Part shown: piece after piece, positions 9,701 through 22,100 of the stretch | How positions within the stretch are numbered: the first letter of the stretch is position 1 | Layout: each line of letters begins with the position of its first letter | From: Malaya genurostris | Taxonomy: Eukaryota > Arthropoda > Insecta > Diptera > Culicidae | DNA: 64,000 nt | Assembly (NCBI RefSeq): GCF_030247185.1 | Contig: NC_080571.1 | Coordinates: 110,408,067 to 110,472,066 of the forward strand | Direction of reading: 5' to 3' | Translations under genes and position numbers: made by a program | The notes under the pieces: generated by a model | Databases searched by the model: none | Told to the model about the DNA's origin: nothing | What the model saw: the letters and a program-made list of their open reading frames with translations, nothing else

Positions 9701-10166
9701 TGTAGAAGTTTTCGGATTAATTACCAGAGTGGTTGACTGGTTTTTCATTAATGAATGTGTATTTCCATTTCTACTTATCTCTAGCCGTACAATTGTTCTT
9801 ACCGTAACTTATCGTTTCCTACCGGACGTACCTGGAGCGGGAGAAATCGGAAAAAACCATAGAGAGGGAGAGAATGTCATGCTAATGGAGAAGGACTGGT
9901 AAAAACGTTCACAGCTGTGGCCCAGCTGTGATGTCATAGATTTGGTTATCGACCTCCGCTTTATGCAGGGCAAGCAATCACGAATTATATTGCTAGCTGC
10001 CTGCGCGGTGGACTTAGGTCGAGGTAAATGCGAACGCGCATTTCTGTAAGGTGTATGACCGGGATATCCAAATACGTGGAAATGTCCATACGTATTTGGT
10101 TTGGGATTGAATGTAAACTGTATGTAGAATGGATCATGCTAGGATGGGATAATTTGTTATATTACA
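9701..10166 (-). repeat. 5' LTR
   Basis: 466 bp, apparently identical to 3465-3930. It is followed by the ACCA target duplication at 10167-10170. It would hold the element promoter; I do not see a clear TATA box. Confidence 0.93.
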
Positions 10167-10170
10167 ACCA

Positions 10171-11640
10171 TCATAGCAAATTGCAAAGTTTTTGCATGTT
10201 ATTACAAAGTCCACCCTAGGAAGATTCGAAGAGCTTGTCACCATATTAGTAAGGGTGCCGATTATTTAGTGTCGACATGATGTTCCAAAAAAATGGATTT
10301 TATTGTTTCTCAATATACTAGTCCCCTGCATTTACTCAATGACCTTATTCAATAAAACTACCCACGACGTCTTTTTGTAGACAGTGGCCGAAGGTTCAAA
10401 CATTCTTCTGATCCAATTTGTTAGATTGAACGCAAAATCATTTAAGCATTCTAACTTACTCACAGTCGGTTTACTCAAGAAATTTATATGGGAAAAATCT
10501 ATTAAGTGCCCACTTTGTGTATTTTAGAATCGTAAAACCGAAATGGAACACTGTAGGTTACCATCGTAAGATGTGAAACGGATTCCCGGGAAATCCTCCC
10601 AGAGCTGGAACCGTACAAGGCGAACCATTTCGATAGAAAGTGTTTTGTCGAACAAGCCGCACTTCGAACCGTCAGCATAAATTCTGCTCTCGCTACACAT
10701 AAGAGAACTCCCTAAACATAGGACAGAAACATGTCCCAACCAAAGGACCGCTCCGTGATGTGTAACGACTTGTGACTGCGAAGGGGCAATCAATGATTCG
10801 AATACTAATGGCCGTACTAGGATAGTCTAGCATCTGCACCGAAACGGAAGGAAACAACGATGGTCTCTTGAGAAAGCTTTGCAGAAAATTATATACCGGC
10901 CGTATTGAATTATATGCCAGACCGGAATTGAGTTTCCGGCTTGCTGAGAAATTTTTTTTGTTGTTGTTGTTCGAAGTCTCAACATCTTATCGACCCTCGA
11001 CAGACTAAGCCACTTTACATGGAATTTCACATACCTTGGGATTGCACATGATCCCATTTGAAATAAGCATCGTTTGCTGGTCCCTTTCAATTAATGAAAT
11101 TCAGCCTGTGTCGATTTGGGTTCATCGGCCGGTAGACTTTCTCGAGCCGTTTTCACATGAAAATTTAAACCGGAACGTTTAGTTTGTGTGTACATTAAGA
11201 GAAAGTACATTTATCAGGGAGTTTTAGGATTAGGTTTCTTCTCCTGTGAATGTGTAAACTCATTACACTAGTAGTACTTTTTTCGTCTTTCCGTAATTCA
11301 AAGTTTCTTATCAATTTAAGGAAACCCATAAAAATTGCTCAAGATCTAAAATGCTTGAATATTCACTTAAATGTTGCAGTTAATCATTATTGAAAATAAA
11401 GCGGAATCCCAGTGGAAAAAAGATTTCCTTTTAAGGGATCCACAATGAAACAGACAAAAATTTATTTAAAAAAGGAACTAATGTTGACAGTTTGTAAAAC
11501 TAGAAAACTACATAATGACGCTTGAATCTAGCCCCGAATTCGCACAATACCGGGACGGCCGATCCGGGATGTTTTTTTTTCTCGTTTTCTTTCTACATTT
11601 ACTCAATATTTGGATAGATATGGTTTTTGCAAAATTGAGT
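10171..11640. other. Unassigned stretch
   Basis: Less AT-rich than its surroundings in 10550-11160. Open frames on the minus strand (10524-10793, 10827-11090) show no motif I recognise. It is possibly unique host intergenic DNA. Confidence 0.4.
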
Positions 11641-12545
11641 ACACCCAATACCCATATTGTAAGGGTTTTCAAGGAATACCAATAAACCGGAAGTCGCCAT
11701 CTTGGAATTCAGAACCACCTTAAACATCATTTTCCAACATCTACTCTTCAAACCTGTTCCGAAAATACCCATATTGTAAGGGTTCCAAAAATACCCATAT
11801 TGTAAGGGTTTTCAAGGAACACCAATAAACCGGAAGTCGCCATCTTGAAATTTAGAACCACCTCAAACATCGTTTTCCGACATCTACTCATCAATCCCGT
11901 TCCGAAAATACCCAAATTGTAAGGGTTTTCAAGGAATATCAATAAACCGGAAGTCGCAATATTGGAGTTCAGAACCACCTCAAATATCATTTTGCGACAT
12001 CTACTCATCAAACCCGTTCCGAAAATACGCATATTGTAAGGGTTTTCAAGAAATATCAATAAACCGGAAGTCACCATCTTGGTATCCAGAACCACCTCAA
12101 ACATCGTTTTCCGACATCTTCTCATCAATCCCGTTCCGAAAATACCCATATTGTAAGGGTTTTCAAGGAATATTAATAAACCGGAAGTCGCCATCTTGGA
12201 ATTCAAAGCCACCTCAAACATCGTTTTCCGACATCTACTCATCAATCCCGTTCTGAAAATACCCATATTGTAAGGGTTTTCAAGGAATATTAATAAACCG
12301 GAAATCGCCATCTTGGAATTCAGAACCACCTCAAACATGGTTTTCCGACATCTACTTATCGATCCCGTTCCAAAAATACCCATATTGTAAGGGTTTTCAA
12401 GGAATACTAATAAACCGGAAGTCGCCACCTTGGAATTCAGAACCACCTCGTTTTCCGACATCTACTCATTAATCCCGTTCCGAAAATACCCATATTGTAA
12501 GGGTTTTCAAGGAATATCAATAGACCGGAAGTCGCCATCTTGGAA
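11641..12545. repeat. 117-bp tandem satellite
   Basis: The landmark CCCATATTGTAAGGGTTTTC recurs near 11651, 11768, 11794, 11911 (variant), 12028, 12145, 12262, 12379 and 12489. The period is 117 bp, with one 26-bp internal partial duplication at 11768-11794 and a last step of 110. Other unit landmarks are 'ataaaccggaagtcgcc' and 'ttccgacatctactc'. Since 117 is a multiple of 3, the minus strand stays open for 237 codons (12461-11748) and would encode six or so 39-residue repeats. I regard this as satellite DNA, not a gene. Confidence 0.9.
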
Positions 12546-12900
12546 ATTGATGCTGCTTAGAACATCCTTTTCCTGTAAATACTCATTATTTTCGTTCCAT
12601 AACTATCCAATATATTGTACATATCGAATAATACATATACATAATGAAAACATGGTGCCGACGAAACCATCTTGTGATCAGCATTACCAAATGTCAAGTA
12701 ATTACATTTCACCGAATACTTCATCCATTATTCTTCGACTAAAAAATTGATGGACAAACACTTACTAGAGTTGATCGTGTTAACGACCTTGGTGTTGTAT
12801 TGTATTTAAACCTAGGCAACGAAACAACTCGGATTCATAGCTAAAATCGGCAGAGATTTCAAGGATCCACATTGTTTGAAGGCGTTATATTGTTCCTTTG

Positions 12901-13109
12901 TCCCGCCAGCTCGGGTTGGCGATTCAATGCATAGGGCGCTGGTCTTACAAGCCAGTTGTCGTAAGTTCGAGCTCCGACCTGGAAGGATTCTTAGTGTCAG
13001 TAGAAGCGTAGTACTAGCCATGCAATGATCATCCTGTACGCTATGAATCGGCTGCGAAATCTGTTGAAACAGAAAGGCCGAATTCCACAAAAGTAATGTA
13101 ATGCCAAGA
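12901..13109 (+). mobile_element. tRNA-derived SINE
   Basis: It contains a polymerase III B-box-like GTTCGAGCTCC preceded by a tRNA-like arm ('gcgctggtcttacaagcc') and an A-box-like TGGCGATTCAATGC. It ends 'aagtaatgtaatgccaaga'. A 5-bp duplication, CTTTG, flanks it at 12896-12900 and 13110-13114. The uninterrupted order is visible in the related LINE at 56.2-60.4 kb, where the two sides are adjacent. Its family name is uncertain (Feilai-like is possible). Confidence 0.75.
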
Positions 13110-13136
13110 CTTTGCTAGTACGGTCATTGCTGAAAA

Positions 13137-13535
13137 ATGGCAGTTTTGTTATGCAGTCCACATCAACTCGTTTGGAACCTGCGGATCGAGTGTGTTCAAA
13201 AAAGATTTATTCGGCTTGCGTTAAGAGATATAACCCTGGCTCTAATCTCTTGGATCTTCCACTGTACCCTGTTAGGTCTTGACACCCGGAGACGACGAAG
13301 GAAAATTCAACAAGGTGCGTTTGTGGCGAAGACTATCAACGGCGAAATCGATTCTCCAAAGATCCTGTCCCTCATCGACTTCTGCGTTTCACAACGTTGC
13401 GTTCAACGAAGATTCCATCGGACATCGTTTGGAGCCAACGAACCTATTACAGCTTGTGTTCGAACTTTCTTCTTAGTAGAAAATTTATTTGATTTATGTT
13501 CAAAAAGTGTCTCAATCCTCGATTCTATAACTTGA
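13137..13535 (+). pseudogene. LINE ORF2 C-terminal remnant
   Basis: 132 codons clearly homologous to the end of the 998-residue ORF2 at 56323-59319 (QLVWNLRIE, VQKRFIRLALRD, GEIDSPKILSLIDF, RRFHRTSFGANEPI). The middle is scrambled by a frame slip (a LPWRNPLDLPPY-type block is lost). There is no catalytic domain. It is non-functional. Confidence 0.85.
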
Positions 13536-13934
13536 CCTTATATTCATTATCACTTGTATTATCAGATGAAACAAAGCAAATAAATAAATAAATAACCAAA
13601 TATACAAATAAAAGTTGACCGATGAGCAACGGATGCCATTAACTGGTGGTCAGGTTCCTCCAAAAACGTGTTTTGTTGTGACGTAGGACTACGTCTTTCT
13701 TGGCTATGCTCAAATGGGAGCATTTTCGAAATTTCACAACTCGAAAGTGTAACGAAATTACTCCAGATTTGTTTTCTTATCAACTTTTTTCTTGTTTCTG
13801 TATTGTCTCTAATCCTTTTACAGAACGAATGGAGAAAGATGTAAGATTGTTGTTAATACCACGTTTGTTACGAAAACACTGTTCCAATAGTGGAAAAATA
13901 GGTCCAAACACGAAACATTAAAATCAACCGAATC

Positions 13935-13972
13935 TATAAATAGACTCTGCTGAACGTTTGCTAGCTTCAGTC
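13935..13972 (+). promoter_or_regulatory. Candidate TATA + Inr core promoter
   Basis: TATAAATA starts at 13935. TTCAGTC, with its A at 13969, fits the insect initiator consensus TCAGTY. The 34-bp spacing is close to ideal. The text AATCTATAAATAGA is shared with the candidate at 26120. No downstream coding exon could be identified. Confidence 0.35.
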
Positions 13973-14104
13973 TATGATAATCCATGAACGGAGACACATC
14001 GGGTGCGCAGGCTGCCATCTACACCAAGTTTCGCTTCAAACGAGAGCGATTGTGTCATCCAACTGCTGATCGTTTGCATTGGAGGAATAGAAATCGAAAA
14101 GTGG

Positions 14105-14178
14105 ACAATTAAACAAAACAATTATGCAAAATTATACAATTATACAAAATTGTACAATTATACAATTATACAAAATCA
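14105..14178. repeat. AT-rich simple repeat
   Basis: Imperfect tandem copies of ACAATTATACAAAAT-like units. Confidence 0.8.
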
Positions 14179-14179
14179 G

Positions 14180-17100
14180 CTTTAATGGCCCTAAATGTAA
14201 TCTAAAGAACTGTTAAGATTACTTTCTTTGCCAATCAAAGGTAAAAAGTATCAGATTAGTGCAAATTTAGAATATTTTGATTGGTTGTGCACTTTTCGCT
14301 GTGCGAAATTCGCACCAAACGAATGCAAATAAAACCAGCATACGGCATATCAATATCGTAGAAAATATCTCCTTCTGAAAGCCTGAAATGAATCCCGCGG
14401 TTACATCATTCAGCTGCTGGTGGATTACGTGCGAGTACAGAAAAAGTACATTTAATTGGACCAAAAAATGATAATCCGAAATGAAAAAGTCAACGTTAAA
14501 ATTCTATACGTTGGTTTTTGTAGCCGTTAGAACCGCTCTTTTGAACTTTTGATCCATTATGTGCATTGTTCGCTCCGGTCGCAGTCGGCATTCGCTTCAA
14601 ATAAATGCGGAAAATTCATCGAAGTATGAACACAATGGAGAGAATACATATACAAATCGACAGTTCTAGGGACATAAATGTTAGTGTTATAATCCGCAGT
14701 TTCGGTCAAATCATTCAGTTCTAAGCCATTTTCAGTGTCTCTACATAGAATCAAGCAAAGAGTTAATTGGATTTCCTCATATACATTAATTTGATTTTAT
14801 AAAATCGATTTTCAATCAAAATAAGTGTCGTCACCAGAGCTAACAAAAGTCATTTTCATTGACTCGAAAGAGGCAAGAAATTATTATCACTCTCAGCTTT
14901 GCTTGCAAACTATGAGAACGAAATCCATGTCCAGTCAATGACATAAGCGGAACAGTAGTTTATGAATTGTGTTCTTTCTTTCATTTGCCCTTTCAGTCAG
15001 TTGCGGTTTTCAGTGTAAATCCCATATGTATGTAGTGTCGGTATTCAACCGAAGCTTTGAGAATCGCAAATGATAGAAAAAAGTTTCACAATAACTTTCA
15101 CCTGTTGGTGCTCAAATATGTAGTAGTTTTGGTTTCCGAAGAGGTTCTGGTTGTGTAATTATTTCGATTTGTCATATTTTAGTCACTCTTTATAGCCAAT
15201 TCGGCTGATGCTCCCTGCAGACGTTAGTTTGGTTTCGTCTTGTCATACGGGAAAGAGTGACGTTGGTAATTATACTCTCTCTTTTTTCTCTTCGTTTGTT
15301 CTGGTGTCGGTCATTTACGAATCAAATAGTAAAATATTGAAAATGAGGCTGTTGGATTGGTTTCTTTTATTGAGAATGCTTGACAATTTTAAGCTTTAGC
15401 ACTGTAAGAAAACGCACACAAGTAAGTGGCAAATTTACTTTGTGCGCCGCTCGCCAAACGAGAGGCAACCGAATTGTTCAGAATTTTGCTCGTGGAAATA
15501 ATAGTCAACTGTGTTGAAAGTTTGAGAAATGATAACCTTTGGTTCTTTTCAGAATCCAAAGCATTTGAAAATATCTAATGAGATTTTACTTGAAATGGAC
15601 AATTTATTAGTAGAACAATGTACCGATTTTCCACCGAGAAAACAACATAATGGCGGCTATTTTTTGATTTTCGACCCATTTTTTACACTTTTTATTGTTA
15701 ACGTGTTCCCTTTTTACTAATCTCATGGTCGCACGTACCTTCGGTGCTAATTCTTTATCATTTCAAAGAGTATTTTCTAGCAATTCACAGGATATTATTT
15801 TTATCAATTTTTTGAAAATTGTTGGGAGGAGCGCGTCCCTAAAATCAGTGACACTTGTATCAGACATCATTCTGCGCCACTGAATAATCACAAATAAGCG
15901 TGTAGCAAAAATTGAGCGAATAAAAAAGGGAGTGGTTCGTTGATTGCGCCATTTATTCGCAGGCCCGTACCCAGGATTTCGTATAGGGTTGGGACAGTTA
16001 ACTTCACTAGTTCCTGAAGCACCGGAAAAACCGGTCAAAAACGTCGGATTGGTCAGATATTACTTGTATTATTTCAAGAACTTATATTGAACGGAAAGGT
16101 GCTTTTAATATTAATTTCATCGATATCCAGTCAGTACAGTTATACACGAATATGATTCTATTAGATTTGAAGAAATACTTGTCTTGAGACAATAAACATC
16201 ATGAAAACTTGCGCAGAGACAGACATAACTCGCGATCAATACTTATACCCACGTTTTTAACAGACAGAACTTCTTCAACTGAAATTGTTATTATTAAGTA
16301 TTGATATACAATTTATGACTGTTCCCGAGAAAAGGTTATTGTATTACATTTATTTACGTTTACTGTCATATCTAAGACCTTCGAAATGCCCAGTTGTAGT
16401 ACAAAACAATCCACAAGACTTGTGATGATGTGGTAGATTTTGTAAGGTGGTCTGAAATAGCTCCCTACTACGATTCGTGGAGAACGGAAAACATCTTCTA
16501 AATTTCGAGAAAGCAATATCAATGTATTTTTATTGTTATTGTCATTTGCTCTACCTCGGTTTAAACCTCCATTTTCTGTAGTTTTGACCATCACGAAACT
16601 CTTAAAACCACAATTTCACTGTATAATCTGCAGGATCAACAGGCACATACTGTTCATCCAACTTTTTCTTGTTTCTGATTTCTGGAGGGGCCAGGGCATA
16701 TTTACTCTTCCTTTAGGCGTATCTTTTTTAAAAAGAACATATTTTTTGTGAGTTTTCATTCATTTGACTTTTTTAATCTATTTTTCAACAAAGTTATTGC
16801 TAAACTGTACTTGAACGGATTTCAAGCACCATCTTTTGACGAGAGTGTCGCAATCGTACGAATGGCGTCAATCTATGTAGATACGAAATCTTCTTTGATT
16901 GACTTCACTATCAAAAAAACTAATCATGAAACCGCTTTCCAAAATGCGATTCGTTCATACTTTCCAATGATTTAATTATCATTATGAGTAATTATCATTT
17001 CTAACCTGACCACTTTTTTGCGCATTTTTACCGGCCATGTTTGTAAAAAGAGCTTAAAATTAAAGGCAAAATCGTGTTTCACAAAAAAGTACTGCTATAA

Positions 17101-18563
17101 ATATGCTTTAATGAAGAGCTGTGATAACGTCCCGAACAATTTTCGAGGAGCTTTTAATTGTATAAATCCTAATGGTGATATTACGATTGAACTTCTTCCG
17201 GAAAGAGAATATTCAAAGTAGAGTTTAACTCATTTGTTATTCAAGCCAAAAAATATGCTAATAACTGAAAAAGGGTTGCCCGAAGGTTTCATTCAACAGT
17301 CGACAGCGAGTTCATCTCAAATTACTGATGGAAAACCTTTCGCCTCTTTATACCAGGAAAAGGCGTACACGCAATCGTTTCTGCCCAACACAGCTCAACT
17401 TGATTGAAACGTCATCCCGCCTTCGTCCTTCATTATCTATTCGTCAACTCAAATACGGCAAAACCGAAATCAAACGTGCCATCGTACTCATCAAGTCGGA
17501 CAGCTGACTGCTTCGTTCGGACAGCGGTCGAAATTCGTACCAAATGAAAAAGTTTTCCATCGATGCCATTAAACTGCCCGGGCAAGACTGCCTCCAAAAT
17601 TGTCTTTCCGAATAACCGTAAAAGTATAAATCAATAGCGTTCGCTTTGTTTCTCCACTTCGGGGGCTACTGACGGAATACCCTCATTTCCCGTTTTATCA
17701 AAGTTGACAAATAAATCACGAAATAACTTTTCTGTAAATAATTCTCGAGGCAATTTTGCTCCGTGAGCTGGCGAATGTGTGCCACATAAATATTTGAACG
17801 TGGGAGTAGCGGCGTAACAGAGTTCACCTTCATTTTTCACAACAAACCCGATTTAAACTGTCTCCGTTGTGACGCGGCTGCCGCCGGAAGGCCCACCATC
17901 GCGGTATCTCTTTCAAATAGGATCACCGGTGGCGTTCTTCCCCCTTCCGAGTGAACCCGTGGGAGACCGTAAACGATTGACACCCGAGCTGGCAAACGAA
18001 CAAGTAGCAGCCGGTTCACAATTCCCACGCTGCAGACAGGACAAAGTTGCAACCGAGTCAGTATCGGCGGAGTACCTCCAAGCAGTAAATTCTATAACAA
18101 AGAAACGGCTTCAAATTTTCTTCTACTCTTCACTTCCGTCGAAGCAGCATAAATCAGGAAAGGGGTAAAGTTGTTTCTACGGAGCGGAGGCCTCCAGAAA
18201 ACTGCCGTTTCTCTCTTTCCTGCTGGCAACAATCCCAATCCCCAGATTGTTGCTACTTACAAGAATTCAATATGGGCAGAGGGAAGTTTTTGAAAGAATG
18301 AGAACGGATATGTCGAAACTTTGCTCGGGAGCTTTCGTTCTCCTCAGTTGAGCGTGTCGCTTCCGTAAACAGTCTGGCGAGAGTTTGGATAATTTTTTGA
18401 TGTTGGATAGTCGAAGACCTAGTCGCAATAGTTCATTGAGTATGCTTGTAGAACTTTAAGTGTTAAAAATTTTTTTTTTCAGGGTAATAAATCTGAAGCA
18501 TACAGAACCATATGAAACTGGTTGGTGGAACAAAATATGTTTAGTAACAAAAACCAATCGGGA
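14180..18563. other. Mostly unassigned, some host-like DNA
   Basis: No gene is recognised over 4.4 kb. The stretch 17280-18300 has higher GC and few repeats and may be unique host sequence. Its open frames (17631-17840 and 17837-18052 on minus, 17869-18168 on plus) overlap each other and show no motif. At about 15960 the text 'caggcccgtacccaggattt' resembles the end of a hAT-type MITE, but I see no partner end. Confidence 0.35.
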
Positions 18564-18576
18564 AGTTTTAGATTAT

Positions 18577-19160
18577 TTTTTTTTTTATTCAACAATATAA
18601 TATATTTTTAGGCACACTGCTTAAGCTCTAAGATGCCAAGGGTATTTTCTAATCTTAATTAACGACTAACTTAAAACTAGAATAGTATCGTTAGATTATG
18701 TCGTCTTAGATTTTCTAGAATCCATTGTATGTTGCATGGGTCTTCCAGATGGCGCTATCTATGGCCGATTCCTTTCGGTTCGTGTGGGTCCGCGGGAAAC
18801 ACCCCCAGGCTACGAAGGCCCGGCGGGTGGCCCGCATGCTGGTCATCGACTGGAGCGTAGAACCGTAGACGGTGATGGTGATGTTACGGAAGAGAATGAA
18901 AAAAAAAAGTAAATATTGTGGAAACCGAGGCAAATAGGGGGTATGGAAACAAAATGTCTGAAAACTACAAAGATCTAATTAGTTGCCATCGAGATGGTGA
19001 AGAGACGGAGAAAGGGGGAACGAATAGTTAGTGACAAAAAAAAAAGATCTTGTTAGTTCCAATGAAGATGGTGGACAGGGACGGGGATCGAGAGAATCGG
19101 GCGGATATTAGTGTCGAACCTGTAGGTGGAGATTATACTTTCTGAGCGAGGTATATCAGA
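18577..19160 (-). other. I-element 3' UTR and tail
   Basis: 584 bp ending in AATAAA merged with an 11-A tail (T-run at 18576-18586 on plus). The segment 19054-19130 recurs in the truncated copy at 52241-52310. Confidence 0.8.
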
Positions 19161-22100
19161 TTACACTTGGATATTAATGTGTTTAAGGTACTGATATATG
19201 AGAAACATATATGAACTATCCCGACTCGCCATCACATCTCGGACCGGAACCTCAGGTGGTCTACCTCGGGCCCTAAGGGATTCCAGTAGCTTCGACCTGG
19301 CGTCGCGATACTCTACGCACGACCACACGACATGCTCGATGTCCTGATAACCCTCGCCACAGGTGCAGAGACCGCTCTCCGTGAGCCCAATACGCCGGAG
19401 ATGTGCGTTGAATGTGTAGTGGTTTGACATGAGTCGAGACATCACACGAATGAAATCGCGACTCACGTTCATCCCCCTGAACCAAGGTTTCGTCGATATT
19501 TTGGGAACAATGGAGTATAGCCATCTTCCCAGTTCGTCATTGCTCCATGAAGTTTGCCAACTTTCGAGTGTCCTCTGACGAGAAATGCTAAAAAATTCAT
19601 TGAAGCAGATTGGTCTTTCATAAATTTCACCTTCTAATGCACCCACCTTAGCTAATGAGTCTGCCTTTTCATTTCCCGGAATGGAACAATGCGAAGGGAC
19701 CCAGACTAAGGATATTAAATAAGACCGACCAGATAAAGTTCTCAAGTGTTCCCGTATTTTCCCCAGAAAATATGGGGGATACTTTCCTGGCTTCATTGAA
19801 CGGAGAGCTTCTATTGAACTTAAACTATCCGTGACAATGAAGTAATGGTCTTTGGGTAAATTTTCAATGATCTCAAGAGTATACTGAATAGCAGCTAATT
19901 CTGCGACGTAGACTGAAGCCGGATCACTGAGTTTGTACGAAGCGGTGATGTTTTTATTGAAGATACCAAAGCCTGTGGATCCGTTGAGATTTGACCCATC
20001 AGAGTAAAACATCCTTTCACAGTCAACTGCTCTGAATTTATAATAAAAAATATTAGGGATCACTTGAGGGCGTACGTGATCCGGAATCCCACGAATCTCT
20101 TCTCTCATGGATGTGTCGAAAAACACAGTAGAATCAGAAGTATCCAAGAAATGAGCACGGTTGGAAACAAACGAAGAAGGATTAATATTCTGAGCCATGT
20201 AATCAAAATACAAGGACATAAAACGGGTCTGAGAATTGAGCTCGACAAGCCTTTCGAAGTTTTCAATCACCGTCGGATTCAAGACATTGCATCGAATCAG
20301 CAATCGATATGAGAGATCCCAGAATCGGTTTTTAAGTGGTATAACGCCCGCCAGCACTTCGAGACTCATCGTATGAGTCGACTGCATGCAACCCAAGGCT
20401 ATACGCAAGCAACGATACTGAATTCTTTCCAGCTTGATGAAATGGGTGTTCGCCGCGGATCGGAAGCAAAAGCATCCGTATTCCATCACGGACAATATCG
20501 TTGTTTGGTACAGCCTGATCAAGTCTCCTGGGTGAGCACCCCACCAAGTTCCGGTTATTGTGCGAAGAAAATTAATTCTCTGCTGGCATTTTTGTTTCAG
20601 ATACCCAATTTGACATCCCCACGTGCCTTTGGAGTCGAACCAGACCCCGAGATATTTAAATGTGAAGGCCTGAGCTATGGTTTCACCCCTTAGTTGAAGC
20701 TGTAATTGTGCTGGTTCTCGCTTCCTTGAAAATACAACCAGCTCAGTTTTCTCCGTAGAGAACTCGATACCCATTTGAAGAGCCCATGTCGACAAGTTGT
20801 CGAGGGTATCTTGTAATGGTCCTTGGAGATCGGCAGCTTTGGGTCCTATAATGGACACAACGCTGTCGTCGGCAAGTTGTCTTAGCGTGCAAGATGTGTT
20901 TATACATTTGTCGATGTCGTTTACGTAAAAATTGTATAAAAGGGGGCTTAAACATGAGCCCTGAGGAAGACCCATGTAACTGAATCGTATTGTCGACAAA
21001 TCATTCTGCGCAAAATGCATATGTTTCTCGGACAATAGATTATACAAAAAGTTATTCAAAACTGGTGAAAGACCATGCTTATGCAACTTCTCAGATAGGA
21101 TATGTATTGAAACTGAGTCGAAAGCCCCCTTGATATCTAGGAAGACTGATGCCATTTGTTCTTTACGGGCAAATGCCATTTCAATTTCGGTTGAGAGCAA
21201 CGCAAGACAATCGTTCGTTCCTTTGCCCCGGCGAAAACCAAATTGTGTATCTGAAAGCAAGCCATTGGTCTCGACCCAATTGTCTAGGCGGAAGAGAATC
21301 ATTTTTTCAAACAATTTCCGGATACAGGAAAGCATAGCAATCGGCCGATACGAATTGTGGTCGGAGGCAGGTTTCTCTGGTTTTTTAATGGCGATAACCC
21401 TCACTTGTCTCCAGTCATGAGGGACAATATTACCCTCAAGAAACTTGTTGAATAGATTCAACAAGCGCCTTTTGGCAGGGTCAGGCAGATTTTTCAACAA
21501 GTTGAATTTGATTCTGTCTAGCCCCGGGGCTTTATTGTTACACGACAAGAGTGCAAGAGAAAACTCTACCATCGAAAACGGTGTTTCGTTTGTATTCGCT
21601 GTCGCGACGCGGGAGATCTTCTGGTCCGGAACAGAGTCGGGACACACTTTTTTAGCGAAATCGAATATCCAGCGGTTAGAATATTCCTCGCTTTCGTTCG
21701 TGGTGTTTCGATTGCGCATTCGTCGGGCTGTGTTCCAAAGAGTGCTCATCGATGTTTCTTTTGTTAATCCGTCAACGAAACGGCGCCAGTATCCGCGTTT
21801 CTTTGCTTTAATTAGGTTCTTCATTTGCATGTCTAACGCCGCGTAATTCCGATAATTATCAGGTGTTCCGTTTTTTCTAAAAATGATATACGCTGCAGAT
21901 TTTTTAGCGTTTAACTCTGAGCACTCTTTGTCCCACCACGGGTTGGGAGGACGGATGTTAGTTTTCGCGCCCGGTACACGTTTCGTCTGAACTTGAATCG
22001 CGGTTCCGAGAATCAAGTCAGCCAAAAACGTGTACTCTTCCTCCGGAGGAAGTTCTTGTGTTGATTCTATTTTCTCAGATATAGAGTTTGCATATCTTTT

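Larger units (their letters stand above)
3465..10166 (-). mobile_element. Complete Ty3/gypsy-type LTR retrotransposon
   Basis: A 6.7-kb element on the minus strand: two 466-bp LTRs, a leader, gag, then protease, RT, RNase H and integrase, in the Ty3/gypsy (Metaviridae) order. Each LTR starts TG and ends CA. The 4-bp host sequence ACCA is duplicated at 3461-3464 and 10167-10170. No env-like ORF lies between integrase and the 3' LTR; only about 110 bp separate them. The LTRs look identical throughout, which implies very recent insertion, yet pol is split into three reading frames. A mdg1/412-like lineage is a guess based on a gag without zinc knuckles. The order of domains makes the class secure; the lineage is not. 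Confidence 0.93.
12648..13600 (+). mobile_element. CR1-like LINE 3' fragment
   Basis: This plus-strand piece matches the C-terminal third of the LINE at 56243-60427: 'acgaaaccatcttgtgatc', 'ggcaacgaaacaactcgg' and 'gaaatcgattctccaaag' all recur there. It begins within RT after the YADD region, has an internal deletion near 12808, is split by a SINE at 12901-13109, and ends in an AAATAAATAAAT tail. It is 5' truncated and dead. Confidence 0.85.

Noticed and set aside
11748..12461. 237-codon repeat protein
   Set aside because: The open frame follows from the 117-bp satellite period; no start context, domain or flanking gene supports it. Kept only as a finding.
11641..12545. CRISPR-like spaced repeats
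   Set aside because: The units are contiguous satellite copies with point changes, not short repeats with unique spacers, and the DNA is eukaryotic.
17631..18168. Host exon in the GC-richer stretch
   Set aside because: Overlapping frames on both strands, none with splice-site framing or a recognisable domain.
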